Notes under the pieces: model-generated
Database searches by the model: none
The model's input: the letters and a program-made list of their open reading frames with translations, nothing else
What the model was told of the DNA's origin: nothing
Position numbers and translations under genes: made by a program
Assembly (NCBI RefSeq): GCF_020921035.1
Contig: NC_063155.1
Location: 17,007,311-17,071,310 of the forward strand
Direction: 5' to 3'
Source of the DNA: Rhodamnia argentea
Taxonomy: Eukaryota > Streptophyta > Magnoliopsida > Myrtales > Myrtaceae
Length of the DNA: 64,000 nucleotides
Shown: one piece after another, positions 24,213 to 37,553 of the stretch
Layout: every line of letters starts with the position of its first letter
Position numbering within the stretch: position 1 is the stretch's first letter

Positions 24213-24954
24213 CGCAGACCCTGGCAAGGGCGAGGCCTGACCGGGGCTAGGCAAGCGAGGCCTCACCTGTCGTCGGCGGGGTCGCCAGCCACTGGCCGGA
24301 GCTCGGCAACCCCTTTCAGCCATTGTGGGCGATGGTGGGGCGGCAGCGGCAACCAAGCTATGTAAGTCCTCCTTGCTGCAACTCTTTTATTTTCTTTTTC
24401 TTTCTTTTTTTGATTTTTTTAAAAGTTTTAGCTTATTTTGTAGTGTTTTAATTTCTTATTACGTGGCATAAATTGGCATCAAAGTGAACACCGTATACAA
24501 ATTTTGACACTTCTAGTGTCCTTCTGCCTTTTTTTTTTTTTCAAGAAAACAAAGGTCAAGATTAATATAATTCTAGGTCAACCAACTTTAGAGGCAATAA
24601 CCCAGAAACTGTCTGAATTCCATTGAAATTTCGCATTCTTCCATCTCTACAGCGAAGCAAATTGGGTCCTTCCCTTCAATTCAAAATTAACCCACGGTCC
24701 ACCAAGAACATGAAATTCGAAAGGGTTGAAGTTCTGATGCAGACCGAGGGAACATGTGGATAATAAGCTGAAGAAGATTTTCCCAGAAAGTTCTTCCACA
24801 ACCCTCGAATTTTCCCGGAAAATCGTCTTTGGCTAATGATTCGAACAGGGAAATAGCGCAGGCCTTGTGATGTTACTCGGATTGTAGCATGATCAAACAG
24901 TGTTAAGAATACTCTGTTCTGAAACTAGGGTTCGTGTATCCAACTGCACATTGG

Positions 24955-25022
24955 ACACACACACATGCATACATATACACATATACATACAAGTTTACAT
25001 ACATACATACATGCATGCATGC
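24955..25022 (+). repeat. ACAT/ATAC microsatellite
   Basis: Iterated ACACAC, ATACAT and GCATGCATGC units. A shorter related tract occurs at 29533-29562 in unit C. Confidence 0.6.
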
Positions 25023-26740
25023 CATCTAAATACGTACGTAAATACACACAGATAAGTTCAATGTAGCTTCTCCATGGATGCCAAGTGATCGACCTCTCTC
25101 TATCCTTTTCCTTTCTTTTTCTTTCTTTTCAGTCCTTTTCCTTTCTCTTCTTATTTGCTTTTCCATTTGCAAATCAAAGTTTCCGTCCGCTATATTTTGT
25201 TCACTTCAAAATCAGAAAATCTATGTCGATTACTCATATTGCTCATAGATCTTCGTCGTTGCACACATGCTAAGATCCCGGTATTTGCCTTAGAAAAAAA
25301 GCTAAGACGACGGTCCCGTCACTTTTTCGAAGTGACGCCACACAACCAACTGTGATATGCATGGCAACAAGAATTTAAAACTTTCAACCAAGATTCCACA
25401 CTTGAAATAATTGGGAATTAATGTGCAACAATGGGAACAAATGAAATCAGACTTTAAGGCGTGATAATATTCTTTTGAAGGAATTATTTGTCCCCACAAC
25501 ATTGCTAATAATTACCGACAAAGACCCTCTAGGATACAATGAGAGTCTCAGAGAATATTAGATAGCAATTATAATATTTCTCTAAGAATTCTCAAGGGAA
25601 ACAATTAGAAAAGAAGGCTATATCTCATTTGAAAGGAAACGAAATTCTAGAAGTTGAAGTTCTGAACAATAAGCAGAATTGTAATATAGATATTAGCGAA
25701 AACCTTTGTGAACAAACATGTTATTTCGAAAATATCACAACTTTTCACCTCTGAAAAGAATGCAACTTTTCATATCTGAAACTGTTAAATTTGAACATAA
25801 CTCTTCATGTCCGAAAACTTCTAATTCGGACACAACTCTTCATGTTCGAAAATTGCCATGTTTGAAAAATCGCAACATTTCAAAAGTTGTAAGAATGCCA
25901 AATAACTATTAGGCAAAAATTAAAATTAAAATTAGTAAAAATAACTGCAACTCCTACATGAATAATCGGATTTATTACTAAGTTTAAAGGAAAAAAAAAT
26001 CATTGATTAGTACCAATTCACCGTACTAATTTTAAGAACAACTAAAAAAGGAAGGTTGGCCTGGCGTTCTTGACTCGCCAGGCGCCATAAGAGCTATTCT
26101 GCAGCTAAGAATCTACCCATGTCCCTTTGCCTTATTGCCGTATGCATTTCAACTATGATATACCCAGAGAAATAGGACAATGTATGACTCTACATCTCCC
26201 ATGAAGATGGTACTATATACAGGGTTAAACTGGTCTCGCCAACTTGAATCAGTAGCTTAAGGTCTTAATCATTGTCTAGACACTCAACTTAACACGCATG
26301 ATCATCTAAATCTCTCTCTTTTTTCCCTTTGGGTAATTATGCTATCACCCTTCTCATGTGGAACATAATCTAGCATGGAAAGGGAAACCCCAATTCATGC
26401 ATGAATATGTCTGGACACAGACAGCGACAAACTCTGCTTAGTGGAAGCACGATTCCGACAAACACAAAAAAAAACACATACGTAATGCCCACATTCGCTT
26501 GTCACACAAGACAACCTAATATTTTAACGTTGAACCCGACGACTTCCTAGAGAGAAGTTCAACCGACGGAAACGGGTAGCAGTGAACGTTCAAATCTTGA
26601 TCGTCCATTCCTCCTCAGTACAACACCCCTCTTCCGGAACGCGGTTGCTCTGAAACTTTGCTGTAACTCCCAAAAACTTTCTCGATCGCATTATTCATCG
26701 TCTACTTAGTTACGCGTCGATGCCACCGTGTGTCCCCGTC

Positions 26741-26742
<2 letters not shown>

Positions 26743-26782
<40 letters not shown>
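26743..26782 (+). repeat. CT microsatellite in unit B
   Basis: About twenty CT dinucleotides, at the same place relative to the unit as shorter CT runs at 18340-18352 and 30708-30719. Confidence 0.85.
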
Positions 26783-26783
<1 letters not shown>

Positions 26784-27300
26784 ACCCCACCTCGAGAAAA
26801 CATTTAAAAAGGACATCATTATATGGGTATCACTAATATTGTGTCAATAATTAGGGTTTCGCTGGAATAAATTCCTATGTTAGAGATATTTGATAATGCT
26901 ATTAATTTGATGCATCTCTTAAGATTGCACGTATATTTTTATTTTATTTTTTTGGTCAAATGTACATGTCTTTATTTGTATGCATTACGTTCGATATTGA
27001 TATCACAAAACCTATTAATAGGCTAATGTACTATTCATTACGATATATCGAAATACATACAAATTCTCTAAACTTATATCTTCCGCATTATTATTTTCTT
27101 AACTTGATATTAAAGCCTCCTATTCGTGTGGCAACCCTCGTGCACCCCAATTATGTAGCTGTCAATCATTTAAGGTTAGTTAGTTGATCTTGGTTTTCAA
27201 CGGGTAATTTTCGCCGATGTGTCTTGGGTGTCCCTACTGAACTGATGAGTCCAAAGTTGAGCGTTCTTGACCTTGGAAGTGTCTAAAATGCAATCATAGT

Positions 27301-28200
27301 CGAGAAAATGTTGCGCAGGTCGGTCCCTCCACGTCACCATGGGACCTGCTTATTCAATGGACAACAAGTGGCTTCCTGGTCCCACTTTCTCTCTCTTCAT
27401 TAACGAAGATTAAAAGAAAAATAGAAAAGTGGTTAGTAAATTGCATTTGCTTGCCTTTTTAGTCTAATTAGTGCTTTCATGTGTTTGATCGATGGTTGTT
27501 TATCTATGTCTTAATTGCATGATTTAACAAGATTCGCATGAGTATTTTAGATGAATGTTAGGACCCGGTACATGTTTTTAATTGCTAGTTTAGGAGGGTA
27601 ATTACAAGTTAAGTAGGGGGTTAACGATGCTAGTATACTGCCTTGCGTACGCAAGTGGAGGCTAGTCGTAGTTAACCTTAGTCTTTTGAATCCAAGGTCG
27701 CGATTTCTCGTTTAATTGAGTGAACTTCGCCGATTGGTTGCTTTGTTGAATGCATTTGTTGAATGGTTTGCATCCTAATTGAAACTAACGTCGAGATGGT
27801 GGGCGAGAGCTCGAGGTTCCATGGCGTTCCAAGGCGAAATTAGTTTAGTTAGAATAGTCTATAATAACTTTATGTTTTAACTAGCTTAGGTCCTAATTAG
27901 TGAAATCAAATGAACTTAAGACTTATAATAAATGGTTAGATTAGCCTTAGTTAGCTTTGCCAACATAATTGGTAGATTTAGAATCACCTTAGATAGGCGT
28001 GGTCTGTAGTCTCAAGCTTACGGGGTCATGTCTGAAGGCCTAAAAATGAGGCCGTATATATTCTTTGCCTAACGTTGTATCAGGTTTTCTATTTCTTCGC
28101 ATTTAGATAGTTGATTTTCAGGTGTTTACTTATCGCACCACTTTTCAATATATTGTGTGTTAATTTCTCTTCCAGATTAGGACTAGTTTGAATTTTAAAT
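27301..28200. other. Unassigned insert between units B and C
   Basis: About 900 bases unlike the corresponding part of the CBP60 units. No ORF of note. The style (long stretch of moderate complexity including TGTTAGGACCCGGTACATG at about 27556) would fit an LTR or other transposon fragment but I cannot name it. Confidence 0.35.
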
Positions 28201-31150
28201 GAAAATGAACTCGTAAAAATATTTGCATGTCGACTTAGAAATGGATTTTAAGATATGCAGGCTTTAAATGGTAAGCCAATATTGCATGGCCACTTAATAA
28301 ACACCAACTAGTTAGATGTACCGAAAGGACGCTAATTAGACAATTAGCGTAAACAAGTCTAAGAAATTGCGTATGTGAAATAGGTAAAAATATCTCGAGA
28401 TTTGATTTTTCTTTAGGAAGGTTGTTATTGGATAGAAAAAATTTAAATTTGAATGTTGAAACGTGCAAGAGATAAAATCAAATTATTAACTTACGCTTGT
28501 GTGCATGGGTAGGATGTTGGTCAAATAAGCATTTGATAATTTCTGAAGAAGAAGGAAAAGGATCTGAGATCTCTAAAAGGCAAGAGGTCCTGTTCCATTC
28601 TTGCGGTTACTTCACGTTCTAATCTTCGACATGGATGAATCAATCGAGACCTTTGGACATGTTCGCTTACGACTTTACTATTTATTGAACTCTTCTCTCT
28701 GGCCGCGGGATCTTATCTAGTCAAGTAAGATGTAACTTGCGGTACTAACGAAATAAGACTTCGAATTTGAAATCGGACTTTTCAGCTCAACCTACAACAT
28801 AAAACACGATACATTCGCAATTTCTCAATATTAACATCTTAGGCACGGCTGGCTGAGCTTCACATTCAATCTAATATTATGCGGAAATAGCAGCAAATTC
28901 AGCGAAAAGCTAAACGATTTTCAGCCCACTTTTGGACATTTTACATTGCAAAAACAAATAGGACATGTATAAATATGTACATATGTTACTGACTCGTGCC
29001 TACATATATAGAAAGCAAAGTCCATCTGGGAATTATGGTGTTTGTGAAGATTAATGTAGTCACAAGTCCGTTGGATCACATATTTTCCTAATATATTCAG
29101 CCTGACTGATGAGTCGTTAATTTTTATGAACTTGCCTTTTACTATGAACTAATGACACCTGTTTTCCCGAGAAAACAAAAGGTTCGAGATTAACATAATT
29201 CTTGGTCAACCTACTATTTTTAGAGGCAGTAACACAGAAACCGAGCCTGAATTCAATCGAAACTTCATACTTCTCATCTCCACGTCGAAGCAAACGAGGT
29301 CCTTCCCTTCAATTCAAAATCAGTCCACGGTCCCCAAAGAACGGTGAAAGTGAAAGGGGCTGGAAGTGAGAAGATTTTCCCGGAATGTTCTTCCCCACCC
29401 TCGAATTTTCCCTGGAAACCGTCTTGGCTAACGATTCGAACGGGGAAACAGCGCAGAAGTTGTGGTGTCGTGTGAGTATAGTCCATTTGTGAAACTAGGG
29501 TTCGTGTTTCCGACTGCACATCGTACATAACTACATGCTTATATACATATATACGTACATACATAGTGCAAGGAATGGCTAGGGTTTCATTGATAAATGT
29601 TCAGTTCATGAGATGTGTCTTCAACACATAGGTCTTCGTCATGGCACACATGTTGACATCCTTACGTTGTTCCTCGAAATGGTCATTTTCTATTGTTTTC
29701 AATTGACGAAGACGTCTTAAACTTAGGTCAAGATCGTGTGAGAGCAAAGGGCCAACGGGGTTTATTTCTCATATTTGACTATGATTTCTACATCAGATGA
29801 CAACAACAGGGTGAAATTGGTCGTGCCAAGCCTGGCTCGATAGCTCAAGGATTTCATCATTGTTTAAATGGGCTAATCCCCTTTAACAAAAAATGCAAAC
29901 TTTTAAGTGTAATCTCTACTTACCCCAAACTTTTTTTTTTTGGGTCTCGAATAAGCATCTCCAACTTTCGCTCTAACTCACGAATCTGCCCTCGCGTCCA
30001 AAAATCGCCATTGATTTTTCAAGATTATTTACCTCAAGAGGTTGTTGTTACTTCATACGAAGGTGAGAGTGTTAATGAAGACACTGGTCTGATGATGAAC
30101 CCGTAACTGGATCTGATGTTAATAATTTTGAAGAAACTAATGTCGACTTTTGGATGGTGGGAAAATTTTCAATTATAATGGAAGTTGACATTCTCTTTTT
30201 AGACAAAAAAAAAAGTTCGGGACATAATTAAAATTGAACCTAAAGTTAAGAATATTTTTAGGAACTATGTCTTGTTTAAACACTTCAAACCCGCAATCAT
30301 TTTAACTCGTGTCCTTTCCTTTTCACAGGGATCATAGTGTAAATTCATACATGAATTTGTTCCCAGACGCGGACAGCGCCGAGCCTCGCTCGGTGCCTCG
30401 GTGGAAACCCTGTTCAGACAAGTCCAAGAAAACACACGTAATCCCCACATTCGCGCATCACGCACAAACCTATCTAATATTTTAACGTTGAATACGACCT
30501 GGCGAGAACAGTTCAACTGACGAGAACCGGGCAAGAGTCAAGCTCGAATCTTGATCGTCCATTCCTCCTGAGCACAGCAACGCTCTACGGGAACGTGGTT
30601 GCTCTGAAAGTCCGCCTGTAACTTCCAAAAAGCTTTCACGATCACATTGTTTACTACGGTCTACTCAGGTACGCGTCGATGCCACCTCCCGTCTCTGCAG
30701 ATTTTCACTCTCTCTCTCTCAAATCGAACCCCACATCGAGAAAGCACTTAAAAAAGACATTTTTTTTCATCTGGGTATCTCCTAGATTGTGCCATTAACG
30801 TAGCTGTCAATCTTTTAACACGGTTAGTTAGCTGAACTTGGTTTTCTATTGGGTAATTTTCCCGCAATCTTCTTGGAGGCCCCCACCTGAAATCAGTTGA
30901 TGGGTCCAAGGGAGAGAGAGCTCTTGGCGCTTGGAAGTGTCCGAAGTGCAATTATTAAATTTGTCACACGCAAGAATGTTGTCATCGATTTGACCTTATT
31001 TTTGGGTTGGCTTTGTACCTCTTTGGAGCCCAAATAGCATCTATTTGTTTGACTTTAGTTGGTGTCTGGTTCCTGCTTTCCATGTTGAAGCTTCTTTGTA
31101 CCTTCCATTTCTGTGGCGGCCCATTCTTGACTCCCTATATAGTCTCCGCT
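28200..31150 (+). repeat. CBP60 array unit C, 5' flank
   Basis: Homologous to unit A: 28500-28610 matches 16180-16300, 29160-29440 matches 16800-17060, 29810-30440 matches 17700-18070 and 30770-30980 matches 18410-18610. It runs into the promoter of CBP60 copy 2. No genes in it. Confidence 0.7.
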
Positions 31151-31175
31151 GCTTCAGCAGTACAGGTTGCTGTAT

Positions 31176-31183
31176 CTATAAAC
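31176..31183 (+). promoter_or_regulatory. TATA box of CBP60 copy 2
   Basis: CTATAAAC about 45 bases before the main ATG, in the same position as the TATA motifs of copies 1 and 3. Confidence 0.55.
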
Positions 31184-31193
31184 GAACTTGGAC

Positions 31194-31214
31194 ATGAATT
31201 TCAAGTGCCTTTGA
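31194..31214 (+). promoter_or_regulatory. Upstream ORF of CBP60 copy 2
   Basis: Six-codon frame MNFKCL with stop, ten bases before the main ATG, the same length and spacing as in copy 1. Confidence 0.55.
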
Positions 31215-31224
31215 TTCTGTGGTG

Positions 31225-34200
31225 ATGTTGAAGAGGCAACTTCCGGAGGAGGAAAGGGAGGGTGGTTCCGGATTTTCGGCCCGAGGATCAAGAAGAAGGC
31301 TTAACATAAAGTAGAATCATCTTTACTAGGGGCCATTGCATTCCAATTTTAGCGTCTGTGACTGTGAATCACTATCCCTGATTACTTTGCAGTTACTTGA
31401 GAAATGTGACCGGAGGGCTGTCGCCGGATGAATTTGCATCTGTTCTCGAGCCTCTCTTTCGGAAAGTGGTATGCTATTCGCATCGGGCACTAGCTGCGTT
31501 GCTTGAAAAGAACTCAAGTCTGGTTCTTCACAATTTGATTGTCGATTTCATATTAATGCTATGGTTGGTATGTGGCTTTGGATTTCGCGGTAAGATATTA
31601 CAATTCATTTCATCTGGCTTAGTGATGTTCGGTCAGCATGTCATGGATGTAGTTCGGATATCTATTGAGAAGGCTGTTTTCTAGTGGTGATTTGGATGTT
31701 CGGTTATCCAAGTGGGCAGTCGCCCCTTGCCTTCATTTTTGGTTTTTGTTATGAATGGAATGAAAATTTTCCTTTTTCTAATTATTTGTTGTGATAGGTA
31801 TGCTATGCAGTAAGTACCTTCTATTAGAAAACATCGCAACTTAGGAAGGCAAGATTTACCCTGCTCGTAGTCTAACGAAATCACCTGTTTGTCATCGTGA
31901 TGCTAAACAGGATGGAAGTATTTCGACCAAGAAAAAAAACAGGATGAAACTATTGGTTTGTTATATAAGTTCTCTTCAAATCTAAGTTATATTCTGCATC
32001 AAGCAGGTTAGTGAGGAAGTGGAACGTGCAATCTCGCGCTTTCTTGATCCATCGTTGAGGTCAGTGTTCCTTCTATTTCTGCGTCAACCTCCAAGGTTGA
32101 TTGCAAGTTACAGCCATATTGATCTTGCTTCATGTTAGTATTTTCATACCAGACATGGTCATCTGGTCTCAAGTTCAAGATAAGTTGTTTTCTGACATCA
32201 TGTCGACACTTTAACATCCCTTATGCACAGGGGAATTAATGTATTTCTAGTCTATATCGCAGAGCTCTCTCTATTCCTGTTGGAACTTCTGAAGAAAGCA
32301 GCCTGCGGCTGCAATTTGTTACCAAGTTACCGGCAACCATCTTCACTAGCAGTCAGATAGAAGCCGAGGACGGTACTCCTCTCATGATCGAACTAGTAGA
32401 TGGCAGGACCAATCAGAGGGTTACAAGTGGCCCTCTATCTTCGGTAAAGCTTGAAATCGTCGTCCTTAACGGCGATTTCGGGTCAGAAGAGGGAGAGGAT
32501 TGGACCGAGAAGGACTTCAGTTGCAATATCATTCGTGAAAGGGAAGGGAAAAGGCCACTGATAACAGGGGAGCTGACTGTGGTGTTGCAAGGCGGAATTG
32601 GTTGCCTCCGTAATCTAATCATCACCGACAATTCGAGCTGGATGCGAAGTCGGAAATTCAGCTTAGGAGCTCGAGCTGTTCAGAAGGTTTCTGCAGAAGG
32701 AAGAATACGGGAAGCGAGAAGTGAAACTTTCGTTGTTAAAGATCATCGAGGAGAGCGTAAGTTTGCAATGCCTGAGTTTCAATGCCTTTCATTTGATGAC
32801 AGCATATTGATTTTTGACCGTTAATTCTTTACTCTATTTGTGGATCTTAAAAAGGTATAAACTTTGACAAGTTTTCCCTGCTATGAGCAGTGAACAAGAA
32901 GCATCACCCTCCATCTCTGAGCGACGAAGTGTGGCGTTTAGAGAAAGTAGCCAAAGACGGCGCTCTACACAAGCGCATGACTTCGAGAAGAATAAACACT
33001 GTTCAAGATTTCCTCCAGCTCTACGAAGCCGATGCATCCTCTCTAAGAAATGTAGCCACCATTTCTTTGCGGGCCGTGCTAATTTCCATTTTTATGTACA
33101 CTTTATTCTAAGCATTGTTATTTCAGATACTTGGCAATGGGATTGCGAACCGGATATGGGAGACGATTGTCAAACATGCCAGCACCTGTGTGTTCGACAA
33201 TAACAAGATGTACTCTTACTACCCAGCTTCGAACAAGACCAGTATACTGTTCAATTCGATATTGAAAGTTGTTCAAGCAACACTCGACGGCCAAACTTAC
33301 CAGTCGCTAGACAAATTGACCCACTCTCAGAAGGTACATAAATCGTAACCTGTAACTTTTATATCAAGTAGTTGAGCGTCAATCTATCTGGAGCTATAGA
33401 AGGGCCTGTATTTACCGGACTGGTCTGTCTACACAGCAGAATAAATACCACAACTAACCTTAAAATAGTATCCATTTGATTATGGATTTGATTGAATCCG
33501 CTGCTCGATCGACAGATTTTGGTGCAGAACTTAAAATGGCAAGCTTACAATAACAAGAATCAGTGGGTGCCGCTCGATGCCCTACCCAGCATCACTCCTC
33601 CGAGAGCCCTGACCAACTTGCATACAGAGCCATTAGTCGGCCTGAGCCCACCTCTCCATCATCTAGATTACACAGTGCTAAACCAAGGTATTGTGACATT
33701 ATATCAGTTCTATCTGTGTCTTCTTGGCTTCCTTAATCTTTCCGAGTTTAGTGATCCTATTTCTTTATTGGCACATCCATCATTTTGCATCTCTATGGTA
33801 GCTGAAACTTAACTGCATCTTTATTCAGATAGACCAGAAGTGACTCCTGAATTCTATTACTCATTGGCTTCAGCATCGCACTGCTACAATGTCACAGAGG
33901 ACAGACAATTTGATTGTCTGGGGCCACAGAGCCATGTCACTGCAAAAATCTTTGACCCCAACATAGCAAATAGCTTAGCAAGGCAGGACTGCTCGTCCAG
34001 TTTTAGTGCTGGCGAAAGCAGTAATAATCCTGCTCACTCACAGGGACCTTTTGCACCGAACATTAATTTATCTCCTGAAGAGCTTTTCAAAGTGCCGTCT
34101 CCGATCCCTGGCAATTTGATGTGGACACCCAACCATACTTTCATCATCGAATCAAGCAGCGGGGCCGATTTAGGGATCTGTCCATCAGGCACGGGCTTCG

Positions 34201-34331
34201 GCATCCACAAGTCTAGGATTTCAAGGCCCAGGGCGGCGTGGTGCAAGATCCGTGCCATGGTGAAGTGGGGATCAGTTCGGCGCATCGTGGCTGCAAAGAG
34301 AGCAGCAATGTTCAATTTTCCAAATTATTAA
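31225..34331 (+). CDS. CBP60-family calmodulin-binding transcription regulator, copy 2
   Basis: Same eight-exon structure, phases and coding length (583 residues) as copy 1: 31225-31310, 31393-31468, 32007-32059, 32263-32756, 32891-33051, 33127-33333, 33516-33687, 33829-34331. No internal stop. The N-terminus is MLKRQLPEEE, then [20 protein letters not shown]. Core motifs are [27 protein letters not shown] and VKDHRGE; the middle domain has [13 protein letters not shown] and the third GNGIANRIWETIVKHA. The tail ends with [20 protein letters not shown] and MFNFPNY. The region after exon 7 is the most variable between copies. Intron 2 (about 540 bases) is longer than in copy 1. Clade placement and calmodulin binding are inferred, not shown. 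Confidence 0.92.
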
Positions 34332-35635
34332 GCTGTACAAATGGAAAGTCCTACACCCCAGGGAGAATTTTAGGTACTCCATATGCACAAGGCTCTCATC
34401 CAGACAAGCTGACCATCACGAGGTGAAGTATCATTACTTATACAGCGCAAAAAAAAAAAAAAGAAATTTATAATGCTTGACGCCCTATGATTGGCTTTAG
34501 TGGATGAGAATGTCATGTTTGGGGAGGATTAAGTTTCTGCAAAGCATCTAAGGATAAGATGCCCTACATGCATCAATTCAGTACTATGCCTAAGAATCTA
34601 AGGATAGTGCCTGCTTTGTATAGATCAAGCAAGCTGATCTTATGAACTACCTCAATGTGAGGGTACTTCAAGAATTGTAAGCCTTTTGTTTTTCTTGTTC
34701 AAGAATTGCTTGGCATTGTGTTTGTCCCAACCCATCATCTCTTGATTTATTAGTTTATTGCTCTGATATACTTAGCAGAATTTTCTTTGCTTTACACAAT
34801 TTCTGAAGTATTTTACTCAGTTTGCCAAATCCAAAGTTTCTCCTGTGGGCTTTGCTTCTATTTGTTTGTAATGCAATGTCCCAACATATACTCAAGGTTC
34901 TTCTATCGCCAATGTGGGACCTTATGTGCATCCATGTTCCATTCTAATACAATGGCCAAAAGGAAAATCCCCTTCCTAATTCGTAGTCTCAAAAACAAGT
35001 GAAATACGATTGTCCATAGCAAAATTAGCACCTGCTTGAGTAACATAACTTGAGATGACCGGGACCAGACCAGACTGGCCATCCCAAGCGCTGCTAGCTG
35101 ACCAGATCAAGCTGACCGCATGATGAAATCCAACCAGATCTGATCCTGCAACATTGGGTTGAACGGATTATGAGATACCTGAATTCTTGCAATGACTTTT
35201 ATTAGGCCGGTTCTCCGAAGACCAGACGAATATGAATATAGCTAGCTCATCAACAGTCCTTTCCGAGAGAAAGCTATTAAGCATGGTTTGGCTCTAGGTA
35301 TCACCTCCCATGATGCACAAGAGAAGAGAACTCTGCACGTACGAGTTATTTGATTGTGAGAGTGAGTTCTAAAGGAAGAAATTGGAAGAGAAACATAATA
35401 GTACTCTTGGGCAGAAAATAAGATTTGAAAGTTATGAATTTTGTAAAAGAAAGCGTATCAGCAATCTAGCACGTTACACATGTTTTCAGATTTTGATGGG
35501 CAATTATTTACAGCCCCCATGAAACTTTTCTGGTTTAAATCGACTTAATGCATCCGAAAATTTGCGTAAATCCCCGAAGAAGATGAAAAAAGAACAAAGG
35601 GTGGAGTTCATTTTGTCATAAATCTACTACAATTG
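34332..35635 (+). repeat. 3' flank shared by CBP60 copies 2 and 3
   Basis: This stretch matches 47519-48780 downstream of copy 3 with small indels, including the phrases GACCGGGACCAGACCAGACT / GCCGGGACCAGACCAGACT at about 35058 and 48190. Only the first ~470 bases are also present after copy 1. No gene. Confidence 0.65.
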
Positions 35636-35639
35636 ATCA

Positions 35640-36830
35640 TTACACGCCAATGCACACCATCCTCTTGTGCTGACAAAATGGAAGCCTGAACTGCAAAGTT
35701 TGGAGGTCTGTGATGTGAAAACTCTAACAACATTGGAGGGCTTGAGATACATAGCTAGTGCAATTGGCGTGTCTATGTCCTGGCAAGCTGAGACGGGACG
35801 ACTTTCTTATGCAAAGGTCTGTTTTGAGGCGGATTTTGTACAAGAATTCCTAAGAATGTTCCGGCTGTGTTGAATGATGATGAGATGGTTAAGAGTTACA
35901 GTGCAGTTGCAGTAATTGGTCCAAATATGGTCATATTTTCCGAAGAAGGTTCCTAGAGAAGTGTCTTCCCCTGAGGATTTGGCTGATGAGTCCTCTCATA
36001 AGGAATTCACAAATTCAGGGCTGTTACTAGAGTTGTGACAAAATGATCAGTTTGTACTACTACTTTCCTCTGTCAATGTTCAGAAGGAAGAAGAGCAAGT
36101 GCTTGATATGATGCCTGAACTGGAGGAGGCTTCCATTGACTTTGATAGTTGAGGTGTTATTCCTCCTGGTTTTCTCCAAAGACTAGGAGGGCTGCTGCCA
36201 AGACTGATTGGAGAAGTGTGGAAAGAAGTCATTCTTAATCAGGAAAGAGCTAGAAGAAAGAATACTAATCTGGAAGCTGAGTTGAAGAAGCCAGATGGTA
36301 TGCCTAGCTCCTTAGTTCCTTCCTCAAGGATATTGTATGGTCGAAGGATAGAGTTGTTAACCATCCTATCAGAAAGAATGATCTAAATAACTCTGTGCTT
36401 TAAACTCAAATTGTTAATAGCAAATTTTCTGATTGATCCTATCTTGTAAAGTCACATTATGATCTTTTTAACATGCCTTGGAGAGAGGGAACGACTTTAG
36501 GATCAGCTCCCTATGGTGTCTCCAACTATAGATCAACCTTGGTTTCCTGCTGGAGATTTCAACACAATTTGCTTGCCCTGCCTCTGAAGCTAGTTACTCT
36601 TATGATGTTTACTCTGGAGAGATATGGGGGATCTCAAGCAATTTGCTCTTTCACTAGGAGCTGCAGATCATCAAAGACTTATTGGTAACCTCTTCCCCTG
36701 GTCGAGTTGGCTTGGTTTCAGTCCGCTCCTCTTTGCTCCTGATGTTTTGGATCACTGCCGTGCATCAATGGAGTTGGTTCCTCATGATTTCAAACCTCCG
36801 GGACCTTTCGAATTCTTCGACCTCTAAGGG
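35640..36830 (+). mobile_element. LINE (non-LTR retrotransposon) relic
   Basis: A degenerate frame at 35667-35860 encodes LTKWKPELQ and later YIASAIGVSMSW and LSYAKVCFE, the pattern of the DUF4283-type N-terminal protein of plant LINEs. At 36552-36572 the sequence reads GDFNTIC, and at 36749-36828 DHCRASMELVPHDFKPPG followed by PFEFFD, two landmarks of the LINE endonuclease domain. Stops and frameshifts are frequent and the reverse transcriptase is absent. A shorter relic of the same insertion lies at 48760-49320. Confidence 0.7.
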
Positions 36831-37310
36831 TTGCATGAGCGAAAGCGTTTTCTAGGAATTGGTTTTCCGGACTTTCGCTCTTTTGGTTCGCCGAAGATAT
36901 TTCAAGTCTAAAAAGGTGAAAACATTTTCCGAAATTGCTCATCTCGAATTTTTTAATATTTCATATTTTTACAATTGTTCATCTTTTTATTTTTTATTTC
37001 TGATATTTTCGTATTTTCATTTTTAAATATTTTCTTCTTCTTTTTCTTCCTCCTTCGATTGCCAAGCCTCGCCTGCAGCCGGCCAGCTTGAGCTTGCCGG
37101 AGGCCGTCGTCGGCAATCGCGATGGAGAGCGTCGCAACAAGGAGGAAGGAAGAAAGAACAAAGAATAAAAATAGTAAAATATAAATATAAAAAAATAATT
37201 TAAGAATTCGATTTCGTTTTTGCCAAAGATAAAGTCATTTTTCTATTTCATAGAGCTTTACGCACCCGAAGTAAACGTTAAAATTATCTTTAGACCATGG
37301 AAGGTGCCAG
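36831..37310. mobile_element. Probable inverted-repeat element fragment
   Basis: Phrases such as TTTTCCGGACTTTCGCTC and 'attttcgtattttcattttt' with a short GC-rich centre (37065-37135) resemble other non-autonomous elements in the window (40730-41050, 55545-55735). Boundaries are not resolved and there is no coding capacity. Confidence 0.3.
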
Positions 37311-37339
37311 GCAAACTGAGAAGGTTGGCTCTCCTATGT

Positions 37340-37420
37340 TTTTTGCTGTAATAATGGGCCAGCCCAGCCCATATCTCTTAGGGCCCAAGCCCATATCTCT
37401 TAAGGCCCAAGCCCAACCAT
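37340..37420 (+). promoter_or_regulatory. Orphan cluster of site II-like promoter motifs
   Basis: Two direct repeats of GCCCAAGCCCATATCTCTTA type plus adjacent GGGCCAGCCCAGCCC give a dense set of TGGGCY/RGCCCA motifs. A GA microsatellite follows at 37517-37549. No recognisable coding region follows. It may be a promoter of a non-coding transcript or of a transposon. Confidence 0.3.
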
Positions 37421-37513
37421 CTCTCTTTCTCCTTCAACAGATGTGCGTGAGCTTAAAAAGGGAAAGAGCCAACCACTGGAAAGCTCGTCCGCGAACGAGG
37501 AAAAGGAGAAAAG

Positions 37514-37553
<40 letters not shown>

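Larger units (their letters stand above)
22700..27300 (+). repeat. CBP60 array unit B: orphan 5' flank without a gene
   Basis: The blocks match unit A (22755-22825 with 14460-14530; 24545-24840 with 16800-17060; 26220-26830 with 17700-18400; 27150-27300 with 18430-18600). The similarity stops at about 27300, in what is the promoter in unit A, roughly 250 bases before the expected ATG. No CBP60 exon follows before unit C begins at about 28200. An LTR-like segment (23680-24212) and a GC-rich piece (24215-24370) are inserted. A CT microsatellite lies at 26743-26782. Confidence 0.65.
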
